Notes: generated from the letters alone by a model not told the origin. A DNA stretch of 64,000 nucleotides from an uncultured Photobacterium sp. (GCF_947502415.1 NZ_CANMZV010000015.1:1-64000); one strand, 5' to 3'; positions 25,504-33,810 are shown, counted from the first letter of the stretch. A program made the numbers and translations.

Positions 25504-25546
25504 CAGGTTTTATCTTTTTTCTGTCAGCTTGTGAAGAAGCTGGCAG
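25498..25546 (+). promoter_or_regulatory. Mutually exclusive hairpins of a putative brnQ attenuator
   Basis: Arm 1 AGCTGACAG (25498-25506, spanning the leader stop) pairs perfectly with arm 2 CTGTCAGCT (25521-25529). Arm 2, extended to 25530, also pairs over 10 positions with arm 3 AAGCTGGCAG (25537-25546, one G-U). The two hairpins cannot coexist. After arm 3 the sequence is GATCTTTCCCC, a poor U-run, so the output may be a weak terminator, Rho-dependent, or control of translation. Confidence 0.6.
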
Positions 25547-25613
25547 GATCTTTCCCCTCGTTCTCCTTTTCCTTCCCGTTTCCTCCAAGCTGAAAATAGT
25601 GTGAGGAATTTTC

Positions 25614-26930
25614 ATGTTAACGACACGGTTAAGCGCACGTAATATCGCAGCCTTAGGCTTTATGACATTCGCCATGTATTTGGGGGCCGGTAATCTGATC
25701 TTCCCGCCGTTTTTGGGTTTTCAGGCTGGTGAACAATTTTTGGGCGGGATGGCAGGATTCCTGTTGACCGGTGTTGGCCTGCCGGCGCTGGCACTGGTGA
25801 TGGTCGCTATCGTGAACGGTTCGGATAACCTGACAGCAGCATTGCCTCGTCCGCTGGCAACTTGTTTCTGGGTCATAGTGTTTATCGTGATTGGTCCGGC
25901 GTTTGTGATCCCGAGGGCCATCACCGTGGCTTACCAGTTTAGCTTTGCCCCTTTTATCGGTGATGCAGCCTTGGTGCCGTTCTCTTCCGTGTTCTGCATC
26001 GCGACTATCATGTTTGCATTATTTCCGGGCAAACTGGTGGATACCTTGGGTAAGTGGCTGACACCAATGCTGGTGGTGATTTTGTCTGTTTTGTCTGTAA
26101 CGGCTTTCCTGTATCCGGCTGGTGAGGTGATGAGTGCCAGCGGCCCGTATATTGATGGTGCGTTTGCTGAAGGACTAACTCAAGGTTACATGACAATGGA
26201 TGCGCTGGGCTCTATTGGTTTTGGCTGGATCATTTTCCGGGCAATTCAGGGAATGGGTGTTGAATGCCCGAAAGCAACGGGGAAGTACATCCTGATGGCG
26301 GCGATGATATATGCCGTTGCGATGGCGGTGGTTTATATGTCGCTGGCTTATATCGGCTCAACCAGTTCGAATTTGGGAGCTGAGTTCACTAACGGTGGAG
26401 ATATCTTAACGGCGTTTACCTCTCACCACTTCGGTGCATCCGGCACTGTATTGCTGGGTATGGTGATGGTACTGGCTTGTTTAACGACAGCGATTGGCGT
26501 GACAACCGCGGGCAGTGAGTTTTACAGCCGTACTTTTACTAAGGTGACTTACGGTAAGAGTGTTTGGGTGGCAATGGTGCTGGCCGGTTTAATTGCCAAC
26601 ATCGGTCTGGAGCAGCTGTTGGCGATCACGTTGCCTGTTGTGGTGGCCTTGCATCCCATTGCGATTGCCTTGTTGCTGATTGTACCTGCCCGTAAGGCTT
26701 TGGCTCCGGCTATGGTATTGGTTACCGTGGTTACGGCGTTGGTCTTTGGTTGTGTTGATGCTGTTCATATTCTTGGTCGTATGCCTGTGTTTTGGGAGCA
26801 GGCATTTCAGCAACACCTGCCGTTATATAGTTACTTTGCCGGTTGGATTGTGCCGACGGTGGTTGCAATAGGTATCGGCTTGTTGGTGTCGCTGATGGGC
26901 GCACGGCGTGCTCAGGTGGCAGTGGCTTAA
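25614..26930 (+). CDS. brnQ: Branched-chain amino acid:cation symporter BrnQ (LIV-II)
   Basis: A 438-residue inner-membrane transporter with about 12 hydrophobic segments, taking up Leu, Ile and Val with Na+ or H+. The opening segment reads ARNIAALGFMTFAMYLGAGN then LIFPP, the diagnostic N-terminal signature of the family. The ATG at 25614 follows GTGAGGAATTTTC, a good ribosome-binding site. It is preceded by a leucine-rich leader ORF and competing hairpins, and closed by a bidirectional terminator shared with the convergent CNNM gene. Confidence 0.94.
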   Translation: MLTTRLSARNIAALGFMTFAMYLGAGNLIFPPFLGFQAGEQFLGGMAGFLLTGVGLPALALVMVAIVNGSDNLTAALPRPLATCFWVIVFIVIGPAFVIPRAITVAYQFSFAPFIGDAALVPFSSVFCIATIMFALFPGKLVDTLGKWLTPMLVVILSVLSVTAFLYPAGEVMSASGPYIDGAFAEGLTQGYMTMDALGSIGFGWIIFRAIQGMGVECPKATGKYILMAAMIYAVAMAVVYMSLAYIGSTSSNLGAEFTNGGDILTAFTSHHFGASGTVLLGMVMVLACLTTAIGVTTAGSEFYSRTFTKVTYGKSVWVAMVLAGLIANIGLEQLLAITLPVVVALHPIAIALLLIVPARKALAPAMVLVTVVTALVFGCVDAVHILGRMPVFWEQAFQQHLPLYSYFAGWIVPTVVAIGIGLLVSLMGARRAQVAVA

Positions 26931-26952
26931 GGGTAAAGTAAGCTAATAACAA

Positions 26953-26977
26953 AAAGGGGCCACTTAGTAGCCCCTTT
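26953..26977. terminator. Bidirectional terminator between brnQ and the CNNM gene
   Basis: AAAGGGGC (26953-26960) and GCCCCTTT (26970-26977) flank a nine-base loop; A and T runs on both sides give U-tails in either direction. Confidence 0.8.
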
Positions 26978-26994
26978 GTATTTGTCGAGATAGG

Positions 26995-28050
26995 TTACTC
27001 GTCGTCTTTGCTTTCAATTACACCGTGGAGCTTCTTCCATGCTTCCCAACGCTGATAGGCCAGCTGCTGCATGTCGGTGTTCTTGTCGGCTTCATCGACG
27101 ATCTCTTCGCCCACCAAGTGCTCGAAGATATCTTCCATCGTAACAAGTCCCTGGACTGTACCGTATTCATCGACAACCAGTACCAGTTGCGAACGCTCTT
27201 TCATCAGTTGCTCGAATGCCTTGGGAACACTGGCGGTGTTCATGATCACCGGCAGAGGGCGCATCTGGGTGCCGAGCTCTTTTTGTCCGCGGCCAGCCTG
27301 GCTTTCGGCAAAGAGTTCCAGGCGGTGGACAAAACCGAGGATATTGTCTTTCTGTTCGCTGTAAACCAGCGGGCGTGAGAACGGACTGTCCTTGTGCACC
27401 GACAGGAATTCATTAATAGGCTGTTCAGCCTCGACGCGGAACAGTACTGGACGTGGTGTCATGATCTTGGTGACACTGATATCACGAAACTGTAGCAGGT
27501 TAGTCATAATTTTTGATTCACCTTCTGCCAGTTCACCGGATTCTTTGGCTAGCATCGCCATTGCAGACAGCTCGTCACGGAGTTTCGGGGCCTGATGGCC
27601 TCGTGACAGGCGGCGGGTGATTTGCTCTGACACCCAGACAAACGGCGTCAGAGCCCATACCATCCAGCGTAGGACTGTAGCTGAAGTTGGAGCAAGCTGA
27701 CGCCAGTAGGTGGCTCCGATCGTCTTAGGGATGATTTCAGAGAATAGCAGGATGCCGATGGTCAGCACGGCTGAAAATACTCCCAGCCACTGGCTGCCAA
27801 AAACCACGGCGGCCTGTGCACCCGCCGTAGCAGCACCGATGGTGTGGGCGATGGTGTTCAGGGTCAGGATTGATGCCAGCGGTCGGTCAATATTGTCCTT
27901 GAGAGCCGTAAGTCGAGGGGCTGCCGGATGGTCTTGTTGTCGTAGGGTGCCGATATAACTTGGTGAAATACTGAGCAGTACGGCTTCAAGTACCGAGCAG
28001 AGGAACGAAACACCGATAGCAATTGCGATGTAAATCGTAAGGAGTAACAT
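26995..28050 (-). CDS. CNNM/CorC-type membrane protein with CBS pair
   Basis: A 351-residue inner-membrane protein. The N-terminal half is a DUF21/CNNM transmembrane domain with three or four helices (IYIAIAIGVSFLCSVLEAVL; LTIGILLFSEIIPKTIGA), and the C-terminal half is a CBS pair (KIMTPRPVLFRV to LVTMEDIFEHLVGEEIVDE). It lacks the usual C-terminal CorC_HlyC domain, ending after the CBS pair with an acidic tail. Family members are linked to magnesium and cobalt export or resistance; the substrate here is not known. It is convergent with brnQ and divergent from hupA. Confidence 0.85.
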   Translation of the reverse strand: MLLLTIYIAIAIGVSFLCSVLEAVLLSISPSYIGTLRQQDHPAAPRLTALKDNIDRPLASILTLNTIAHTIGAATAGAQAAVVFGSQWLGVFSAVLTIGILLFSEIIPKTIGATYWRQLAPTSATVLRWMVWALTPFVWVSEQITRRLSRGHQAPKLRDELSAMAMLAKESGELAEGESKIMTNLLQFRDISVTKIMTPRPVLFRVEAEQPINEFLSVHKDSPFSRPLVYSEQKDNILGFVHRLELFAESQAGRGQKELGTQMRPLPVIMNTASVPKAFEQLMKERSQLVLVVDEYGTVQGLVTMEDIFEHLVGEEIVDEADKNTDMQQLAYQRWEAWKKLHGVIESKDDE

Positions 28051-28277
28051 GCTTACCTTGTCAGCTAATTAGGGAATTACGCCTATATTAATCGGTGCGC
28101 AGGTTAAGAAATACAACTATTTTGACCTGTGAGTTAGTAACATTTTGTGAACTTGCGCTCAGTTTATGGTTAAAGAGCCCGCACCTAACCGCAGGATAGC
28201 CGACAAACCTTTGCCACACGGGCTTCTTTTGAATTAGAGTTGATGCGTCTGATGAAAAACCTTAGAAGGGAAACCTA

Positions 28278-28550
28278 ATGAACAAGACCCAACTGATTGA
28301 CCTGATCGCTGAAAAAGCAGATCTTTCTAAAGCTCAAGCGAAAGTTGCCCTAGAGTCAACTCTAGACGGTATTACTGACGCGCTGAAGGAAGGTGACCAG
28401 GTTCAACTAATTGGCTTTGGTACATTTAAAGTAAACCACCGTGCAGCACGCACTGGCCGTAACCCACAAACTGGTCAGGAAATCCAGATTGCAGCTGCAA
28501 ACGTTCCTGCTTTCGTAGCTGGTAAAGCACTGAAAGACGCAGTGAAATAA
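28278..28550 (+). CDS. hupA: DNA-binding protein HU-alpha
   Basis: A 90-residue histone-like protein that bends DNA. The N-terminal [20 protein letters not shown], the core [21 protein letters not shown] that forms the minor-groove arm, and the C-terminal [12 protein letters not shown] match HU-alpha. The ribosome-binding site AGAAGGGAAACCTA is strong. It is followed directly by a hairpin and the yjaH-like gene, the enteric hupA-yjaH order. Confidence 0.96.
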   Translation: MNKTQLIDLIAEKADLSKAQAKVALESTLDGITDALKEGDQVQLIGFGTFKVNHRAARTGRNPQTGQEIQIAAANVPAFVAGKALKDAVK

Positions 28551-28555
28551 TCTAT

Positions 28556-28591
28556 ACTCCGCCAGGTGATTCATCTGGCGGAGTTCTTCTT
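28556..28591 (+). terminator. hupA terminator that enfolds the yjaH ribosome-binding site
   Basis: ACTCCGCCAG (28556-28565) and CTGGCGGAGT (28575-28584) form a perfect 10-pair stem with a nine-base loop and a TCTTCTT tail. The next gene's ATG follows at 28592, and its best Shine-Dalgarno, GGCGGAG (28577-28583), lies in the 3' arm. Confidence 0.8.
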
Positions 28592-29281
28592 ATGAAACGT
28601 CTTATTCCATTTCTTCTTATTTCGCTCCTGGCTGGATGTGAAACCACCACCGTTCCTGAAAATTCTATTACCCCAGTTCTGACTCATACTGCAGGCCAGA
28701 CGTTTGGCGATGCTACATCACTCTATTGGTATTCGTTCCAGCAGAATCGGCCGGTGAGCCTGGCTGAAGTCGTGATTATGGGGGATTACGGCCAATACCA
28801 GTCAGAATACCGCTGGCGGGAAGGTAATCTTCGAGAAATCAAGCGTCAGGGCAGGCAGCTTAGAGGGCAGGAAATTAAGCCTTTTTCGCTTCATGTTCGT
28901 TACGATACCAAAGGCAGTGCCGTGTTTCAGCGCTATAGCGTTGATGGGGTCGTGCTGCCGTTAACCGATACTCAGCTTTATCAGCTGACCAAACAAGCCA
29001 AGCAGGCCACAGAGGTGGTGAAGCAGCAGCGCCGCGATGGTCAGTTTTTGGTACAGGGTTACTGGCAGGGAGAGCACTTCCTGCGTTGTGGTGATGACAA
29101 ACCGCTGAGTGTGGCGTTTGAAACTGCAATGCCGGATTTTATTGAGCAACAGTTATCCCAAGATCGTTTTATGGCTGTCGTGGGTAAGGTTCGCCGTAAT
29201 AAGCTGGTGGCCAGCCAGTTGCTGATGCTGTCTGATAGCAGCCAGCAGTGCCATGCTGCCCCGAAGCTGCTAGACAAGTAG
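28592..29281 (+). CDS. yjaH: DUF1481 lipoprotein (YjaH family)
   Basis: A 229-residue protein with a lipoprotein signal: a basic start MKR, a hydrophobic stretch LIPFLLISLLAG and Cys16 as the lipid-acceptor (LLAGC). The residue after Cys is Glu, so outer-membrane sorting is expected. The mature part shows no enzyme motif; it fits DUF1481 (E. coli YjaH), which has no known role. It begins immediately after the hupA hairpin, and its expression may depend on read-through and unfolding of that structure. Confidence 0.83.
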   Translation: MKRLIPFLLISLLAGCETTTVPENSITPVLTHTAGQTFGDATSLYWYSFQQNRPVSLAEVVIMGDYGQYQSEYRWREGNLREIKRQGRQLRGQEIKPFSLHVRYDTKGSAVFQRYSVDGVVLPLTDTQLYQLTKQAKQATEVVKQQRRDGQFLVQGYWQGEHFLRCGDDKPLSVAFETAMPDFIEQQLSQDRFMAVVGKVRRNKLVASQLLMLSDSSQQCHAAPKLLDK

Positions 29282-29303
29282 CAGCTGGTAGCTTGTAAGC
29301 AAT

Positions 29304-29329
29304 AAAACGCGCTAAATAGCGCGTTTTTT
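29304..29329. terminator. Terminator between yjaH and purD
   Basis: ACGCGCTA/TAGCGCGT (29307-29314 with 29317-29324) flanked by AAA and TTTTTT. The genes on either side converge, and the A and T runs allow use in both directions. Confidence 0.9.
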
Positions 29330-29361
29330 ATTTTTTGTTTTTTGAGGATTCTTGTACGTTG

Positions 29362-30651
29362 CTAGGCTTGTTGCTCGCGGGCAATCGCACGGAAGCCAAT
29401 ATCATCCCTGTGGAACATTCCGTTCCATGAGATCTGTTTGGCCAGTGTATAGGCACGCTGCTGAGCTTCTAAAACGCTCGTGCCCATAGCTGTGGCGCAC
29501 AGTACCCGGCCGCCGTTAGTGACGATCTCGCCGTTATGGTTGTCCGTGCCTGCATGGAAAACTTTTTCGCCTTCCTGTTCTTGTTGGGGCAGGCCAGAAA
29601 TAGTATCTCCCTTGTTGTAGGCTGCCGGATAGCCGCCAGCGGCCAGTACGATACCGATAGAGGCTTGAGGATCCCACTTCGATTCAGCAGTATCGAGTTT
29701 GCCGGCGATGGCGGTCAGGCAGAGCTCAACCAGATCAGATTGCATACGTAGCATGATTGGCTGGGTTTCCGGATCACCGAAGCGGCAGTTGTACTCAATT
29801 ACTTTAGGTGTGCCATCGGCCATGATCATCAGGCCGGCATAGAGGAAACCGGTGTAAGGGGCTCCTTCGGCCGCCATGCCACGGACTGTCGGGTAAATGA
29901 CTTCTTCCATCACCCGATTATGGATTTCTTGAGTGACGACGGGGGCCGGGGAGTAGGCGCCCATACCGCCGGTATTCGGGCCGGTATCCCCATTGCCCAC
30001 GCGTTTATGGTCTTGGCTGGTGGCCATCGGCAGGACATGCTCACCGTCGACCATGACGATGAAGCTTGCTTCTTCACCATCAAGGAACTCTTCAATCACT
30101 ACCCGGTGGCCAGCCTCACCAAATACGTTGCCTGCCAGCATGTCGTGTACCGCCGCTTCTGCTTCTTCTAAGGTCATGGCGACAATCACGCCCTTACCTG
30201 CGGCCAGGCCATCAGCTTTGACGACGATAGGAGCGCCTTTTTTGTGCAGGTAAGCCAGTGCCGGTTCGATTTCAGTGAAGTTTTGGTATTCTGCCGTCGG
30301 GATGTGGTGGCGAGCCAGGAAGTCTTTAGTGAAGGCTTTGGAGCCTTCCAGCTGGGCTGCGGCTTCTGTCGGGCCGAAAATCGGCAGACCGGCAGCTCGG
30401 AAAGCGTCGACCACGCCGATGACCAGCGGCGCTTCCGGGCCGACAATGGTCAGTTCAATCTGGTTGGTTTTGGCAAACTCGACTAATGCCGGAACATTTT
30501 CAACGCCGATAGCGACATTTTCTACTTTCGGCTCAAGGGCGGTACCTGCATTGCCCGGTGCGACGAAGACGTTTTCAACACGTTCTGACTGAGCTGCTTT
30601 CCATGCCAGGGCGTGCTCGCGGCCGCCAGAACCAATAATCAATACATTCAT
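29362..30651 (-). CDS. purD: Phosphoribosylamine-glycine ligase
   Basis: A 429-residue ATP-grasp enzyme that joins glycine to phosphoribosylamine in step two of purine synthesis. It opens with MNVLIIGSGGREHALAWK, contains the ATP-binding PIVVKADGLAAGKGV and EEFLDGEEAS segments, and ends with FRAIAREQQ. Full length compared with E. coli (429). It lies downstream of purH, as in the purHD operon, but with a 231-base gap that holds no gene. Confidence 0.96.
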   Translation of the reverse strand: MNVLIIGSGGREHALAWKAAQSERVENVFVAPGNAGTALEPKVENVAIGVENVPALVEFAKTNQIELTIVGPEAPLVIGVVDAFRAAGLPIFGPTEAAAQLEGSKAFTKDFLARHHIPTAEYQNFTEIEPALAYLHKKGAPIVVKADGLAAGKGVIVAMTLEEAEAAVHDMLAGNVFGEAGHRVVIEEFLDGEEASFIVMVDGEHVLPMATSQDHKRVGNGDTGPNTGGMGAYSPAPVVTQEIHNRVMEEVIYPTVRGMAAEGAPYTGFLYAGLMIMADGTPKVIEYNCRFGDPETQPIMLRMQSDLVELCLTAIAGKLDTAESKWDPQASIGIVLAAGGYPAAYNKGDTISGLPQQEQEGEKVFHAGTDNHNGEIVTNGGRVLCATAMGTSVLEAQQRAYTLAKQISWNGMFHRDDIGFRAIAREQQA

Positions 30652-30882
30652 CTTTCAAATCCTTATAGCGGCGTCAGTGACTTTATTTCTGTGTCAAAAG
30701 TGCTCATTTATACTTATAAACCTCGCGCTTTTTCCTTGAACTAAAGGCACTGACTTGCTCTAACGCATTTCAAATACTCTCGTATCTAAAATGAAAATTC
30801 GTAAATATTGCTTACTCAAAAGAGTTGGTGCTGTGGGCGAAAGCAGTTAACGACGCCACAGTGCCAAATATGAAGAGTAAGA

Positions 30883-32508
30883 TTAGTGGCGGAAGTGGCG
30901 CATGCCGGTGAAGACCATGGCCATGCCGTGTTCGTCGGCAGCGGCAATGACTTCGTTATCGCGCATTGAACCGCCAGGCTGGATCACGCAGGTGATGCCA
31001 GCTTCGGCGGCAGCATCAATACCGTCACGGAACGGGAAGAAGGCATCGGATGCCATCACGCTGCCAGCAACTTCCAGGTTTTCATCCGCAGCTTTGATCC
31101 CAGCGATTTTGGCTGAGTAGACCCGGCTCATCTGGCCAGCACCTACACCTATGGTCATGTTGCCTTTGGCATAGACGATGGCATTGGATTTAACGTATTT
31201 AGCTACTTTCCAGCAGAAGAGGGCATCACGCAGCTCTTCTTCGCTTGGCTGACGTTTGGACACCACGTTGAGATCTGCCTGGTTTACCATGCCCTGGTCG
31301 CTGTCCTGAACCAGCAAGCCACCGTTAACACGCTTGAGATCAAAGCCGGTGGTTTTGCCTGACCACTCACCGCATTTTAGTAGGCGAACGTTCTTTTTCG
31401 CAGCAACCGCTTCGGCAGCTTCGGCTGTGATGGTCGGGGCAATGATCACTTCTACAAACTGACGTTCGACAATGGCCTGGGCTGTTGCGGCATCCAGCTC
31501 GCGGTTGAACGCAATGATGCCACCAAAGGCTGATGTCGGGTCGGTCTGGTAAGCGCGGTCGTACGCTTCTTGGATATTGTCGCTCAATGCCACGCCACAC
31601 GGGTTGGCATGCTTGACGATGACACAGGCTGGCTGGTCAAACTCTTTGACGCATTCCAGCGCGGCATCGGTATCGGCGATGTTGTTGTAGGAAAGGGCCT
31701 TACCTTGCAACTGGCGGGCTGTTGCGACAGAAGCTTCCTGTGGGTGGCTTTCAACATAAAACGCCGCGGCCTGATGGCTATTTTCGCCGTAGCGCATGTC
31801 CTGCTTTTTCTCGAACTGCTGGTTGAAAGTGCGTGGGAATTTACTTTTGTTTTCAGGAGAAGGTTTGTCTCCTTCTAGCCCTTGTTGATGAAGAGCTGGG
31901 TCGCCGTAAGAAGGAACCATAGTGCCGAAGTAGTTGGCAATCATGCCGTCATAAGCTGCGGTGTGCTCAAAGGCCGTGATAGCCAGGTCGAAGCGGGTGG
32001 CTAGGGTCAGTGAGCCATCGTTGGCAGCCATTTCTTCCAGTACCCGGTCATAGTTTTTGGCATTGACGACAATGGTGACATCTTTGTGGTTTTTCGCTGC
32101 AGAGCGAACCATGGTCGGGCCGCCGATGTCGATATTTTCTACCGCATCTTCTAATGAGCAGCCTGTCTTGGCTACTGTTTGGGCGAACGGATACAGATTG
32201 ACGACTACCATATCAACCGGGCTGATGTCATGCGTTGCCATGACTGTATCATCCTGGCCGCGGCGACCTAATATGCCGCCGTGTACTTTCGGGTGAAGGG
32301 TCTTGACCCGGCCATCCATCATTTCCGGAAAACCAGTGTAATCTGAAACTTCTGTTACTTTGATGCCTTGCTCGGCAAGCAGGCGGGCGGTACCGCCAGT
32401 AGAAAGGATCTCAACACCACGGTTGGCAAGAGCTTGTGCGAATTCAACAATACCAGTCTTGTCTGATACGCTGATCAATGCACGGCGAATAGGACGAGCG
32501 TTTTCCAT
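30883..32508 (-). CDS. purH: Bifunctional AICAR transformylase / IMP cyclohydrolase
   Basis: A 541-residue enzyme for the last two steps of IMP synthesis. The N-terminal cyclohydrolase part begins [20 protein letters not shown] and contains [20 protein letters not shown]; the transformylase part has the [16 protein letters not shown] motif and the C-terminal [12 protein letters not shown] block. The ATG at 32508 is preferred to the frame start at 32547 because AGAG lies nine bases upstream and alignment with E. coli PurH begins there. It is about 12 residues longer than the E. coli protein, mostly in the loop before [15 protein letters not shown] PurR box overlaps its promoter. Confidence 0.95.
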   Translation of the reverse strand: MENARPIRRALISVSDKTGIVEFAQALANRGVEILSTGGTARLLAEQGIKVTEVSDYTGFPEMMDGRVKTLHPKVHGGILGRRGQDDTVMATHDISPVDMVVVNLYPFAQTVAKTGCSLEDAVENIDIGGPTMVRSAAKNHKDVTIVVNAKNYDRVLEEMAANDGSLTLATRFDLAITAFEHTAAYDGMIANYFGTMVPSYGDPALHQQGLEGDKPSPENKSKFPRTFNQQFEKKQDMRYGENSHQAAAFYVESHPQEASVATARQLQGKALSYNNIADTDAALECVKEFDQPACVIVKHANPCGVALSDNIQEAYDRAYQTDPTSAFGGIIAFNRELDAATAQAIVERQFVEVIIAPTITAEAAEAVAAKKNVRLLKCGEWSGKTTGFDLKRVNGGLLVQDSDQGMVNQADLNVVSKRQPSEEELRDALFCWKVAKYVKSNAIVYAKGNMTIGVGAGQMSRVYSAKIAGIKAADENLEVAGSVMASDAFFPFRDGIDAAAEAGITCVIQPGGSMRDNEVIAAADEHGMAMVFTGMRHFRH

Positions 32509-32649
32509 TGCTACCATCTCTTTTATACACGGGGGAATATTTGCCAAAATTCATTGCAGTTATGACACTGGATTTTGGCAAATATCCTCAGCTAGAATCG
32601 GTGGAGTACCAGCTCCCGATAATGGTTATTTAGCCGTATCGATGGCGGT

Positions 32650-32677
32650 ATTTTACATGAATTACAGTGTTGCGCAA
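32650..32677 (-). promoter_or_regulatory. Promoter of purH
   Basis: On the minus strand TTGCGC (32672-32677), a 16-base spacer and TAAAAT (32650-32655). Confidence 0.65.
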
Positions 32678-32687
32678 ACGTTTGCTT
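32672..32687 (-). promoter_or_regulatory. PurR operator
   Basis: The plus strand reads GCGCAAACGTTTGCTT, a near-perfect match to the PurR box consensus ACGCAAACGTTTTCNT with the central CAAACGTTTG palindrome. It covers the -35 box of the purH promoter, so repression by purine-bound PurR is expected. Confidence 0.85.
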
Positions 32688-32744
32688 TTGGGGGTTTCGC
32701 GGAATTTTATTGGGTAGCTTGGTGTCGGGTATAAGGGCTCGGGT

Positions 32745-33215
32745 ATGTATTTGATCGGACAGTTGGCAAAAGAGTGTGATGTCAGCAGTGATACCTTACG
32801 ATTTTATGAGAAGAATGGTTTGCTGCAGCCTGCTGGTCGCAGCGAGAGCGGCTATCGGCTTTATAGTGAAGATGATTTGTCTCGGGTGAAGTTTATTTTA
32901 CGGGCGAAGGCTATCGGGCTGAGCTTGGATGAGATCCGTGAGCTGTTGGATATCCGGCTGGAAGCTTGCCGGCACAGCTGCGCTGAGGTTAAAGCGATTA
33001 CTCAGGCTAAACTGGATGAGGTTGATCGGAAAATGGCTGAGTTAAAGCGAATCCGTACCGCTTTGAAGAAAATCAATGATGCCTGTTGCGGTCATGCTGA
33101 CGATGACGCCAGCCATTGCTCGATTCTGGAGGCACTGAGTGAGCATGATGATGAGGAGCATCAGTCAAGCGCCTCTGCCGAGTGTTGCTCGGGACGTTGT
33201 AAAGGGGAAGTGTAA
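32745..33215 (+). CDS. zntR: Zinc-responsive MerR-family regulator ZntR
   Basis: A 156-residue MerR-type activator. The N-terminal winged helix (MYLIGQLAKECDVSSDTLRF) and a long dimerisation helix are followed by the metal loop NDACCGHADDDASHC, which has the paired Cys, His and final Cys of ZntR. A further Cys in RHSCAEVK matches the dimer-bridging ligand. ZntR twists the zntA promoter in the presence of zinc to switch on the zinc exporter, which is not in this window. The C-terminus has an extra His/Cys/acid-rich tail (ECCSGRCKGEV) that could also bind metal. Confidence 0.9.
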   Translation: MYLIGQLAKECDVSSDTLRFYEKNGLLQPAGRSESGYRLYSEDDLSRVKFILRAKAIGLSLDEIRELLDIRLEACRHSCAEVKAITQAKLDEVDRKMAELKRIRTALKKINDACCGHADDDASHCSILEALSEHDDEEHQSSASAECCSGRCKGEV

Positions 33216-33222
33216 GTCTTAC

Positions 33223-33447
33223 CTATTCTTCTGTTGAAGCACTGGTGGTCTGGACATTGTTAATGACGTCTTTGGTGGTGTCGCGGAAGAAGTGGCCTGT
33301 TGCTCGAGTTGCATCACGAGTGGCATGGCCAATTTCGGTAAAGCCTTCCTTCAGTGTCTGTTTATCTTGGGTGGTACACCCGAGCAGGAGCAAGCTGCTA
33401 ATAATTCCGATAAATACGGTCTTTATTGTCATTGTGTCTGTTTTCAT
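33223..33447 (-). CDS. Small lipoprotein of unknown function
   Basis: A 74-residue protein with a lipoprotein signal peptide ending LLLLGC, after which the mature peptide is only about 50 residues: TTQDKQTLKEGFTEIGHATR and then a DATRATGHFF segment rich in regularly spaced Thr, His and Asp/Asn. It probably forms one amphipathic helix. Translation may begin at Met-1 or at the internal MTIKTVF (33432). It is convergent with zntR, with the stops seven bases apart. The pattern resembles small entericidin-like or helical envelope lipoproteins, but no family was recognised with confidence. Confidence 0.65.
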   Translation of the reverse strand: MKTDTMTIKTVFIGIISSLLLLGCTTQDKQTLKEGFTEIGHATRDATRATGHFFRDTTKDVINNVQTTSASTEE

Positions 33448-33595
33448 TCTGTTCTCTGATGGAAGTCCAGTGTAGCAATTTTTTGTGGCTGGAGAAGGGC
33501 TGTGATAATGGATAATTGGATTTTATTTTCATTAGGGGAAGTACTATCTACTATGATAGCTTCGAGTAATCAGTTGGTTATTGATAAGGAATGTC

Positions 33596-33782
33596 ATGTT
33601 AAAGGTAAATGAATACTTTGAAGGCTAGGTGCAGTCGATTGGTTTTGAGAACCAGGGTGAACGTGCCGGGCCATATTGATTGGGAAACCTATCATGCCGG
33701 CGATGACTTTGAAGTTCCTGGGGATTCATCTTTTAATGTCAAAGTCACGCAAGCCACAGCGTATTTGTGTGACTATCTGTAG
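33596..33782 (+). pseudogene. ppnP: Broken ppnP/yaiE (pyrimidine/purine nucleoside phosphorylase)
   Basis: An ATG with an AAGGA ribosome-binding site starts MLKVNEYFEG, then TAG in place of a Lys codon, then VQSIGFENQGERA, all as in the family N-terminus. The next recognisable segment, in another frame, is VNVPGHIDWETYHAGDDFEV followed by PGDSSFNVKVTQ and the family C-terminus TAYLCDYL, ending at the TAG at 33780-33782. About 25-30 central codons are missing. Intact members are ~94-residue cupins. An in-frame stop, a frameshift and an internal deletion show the gene is dead. Confidence 0.8.
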
Positions 33783-33810
33783 CTTTGTAACCTTCAACTC
33801 ACCTTGATAT

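Noticed and set aside
30883..32508. Insertion in PurH as a foreign element
   Set aside because: The extra ~12 residues before FPRTFNQQF lie in a loop known to vary in length, and codon use is unchanged.
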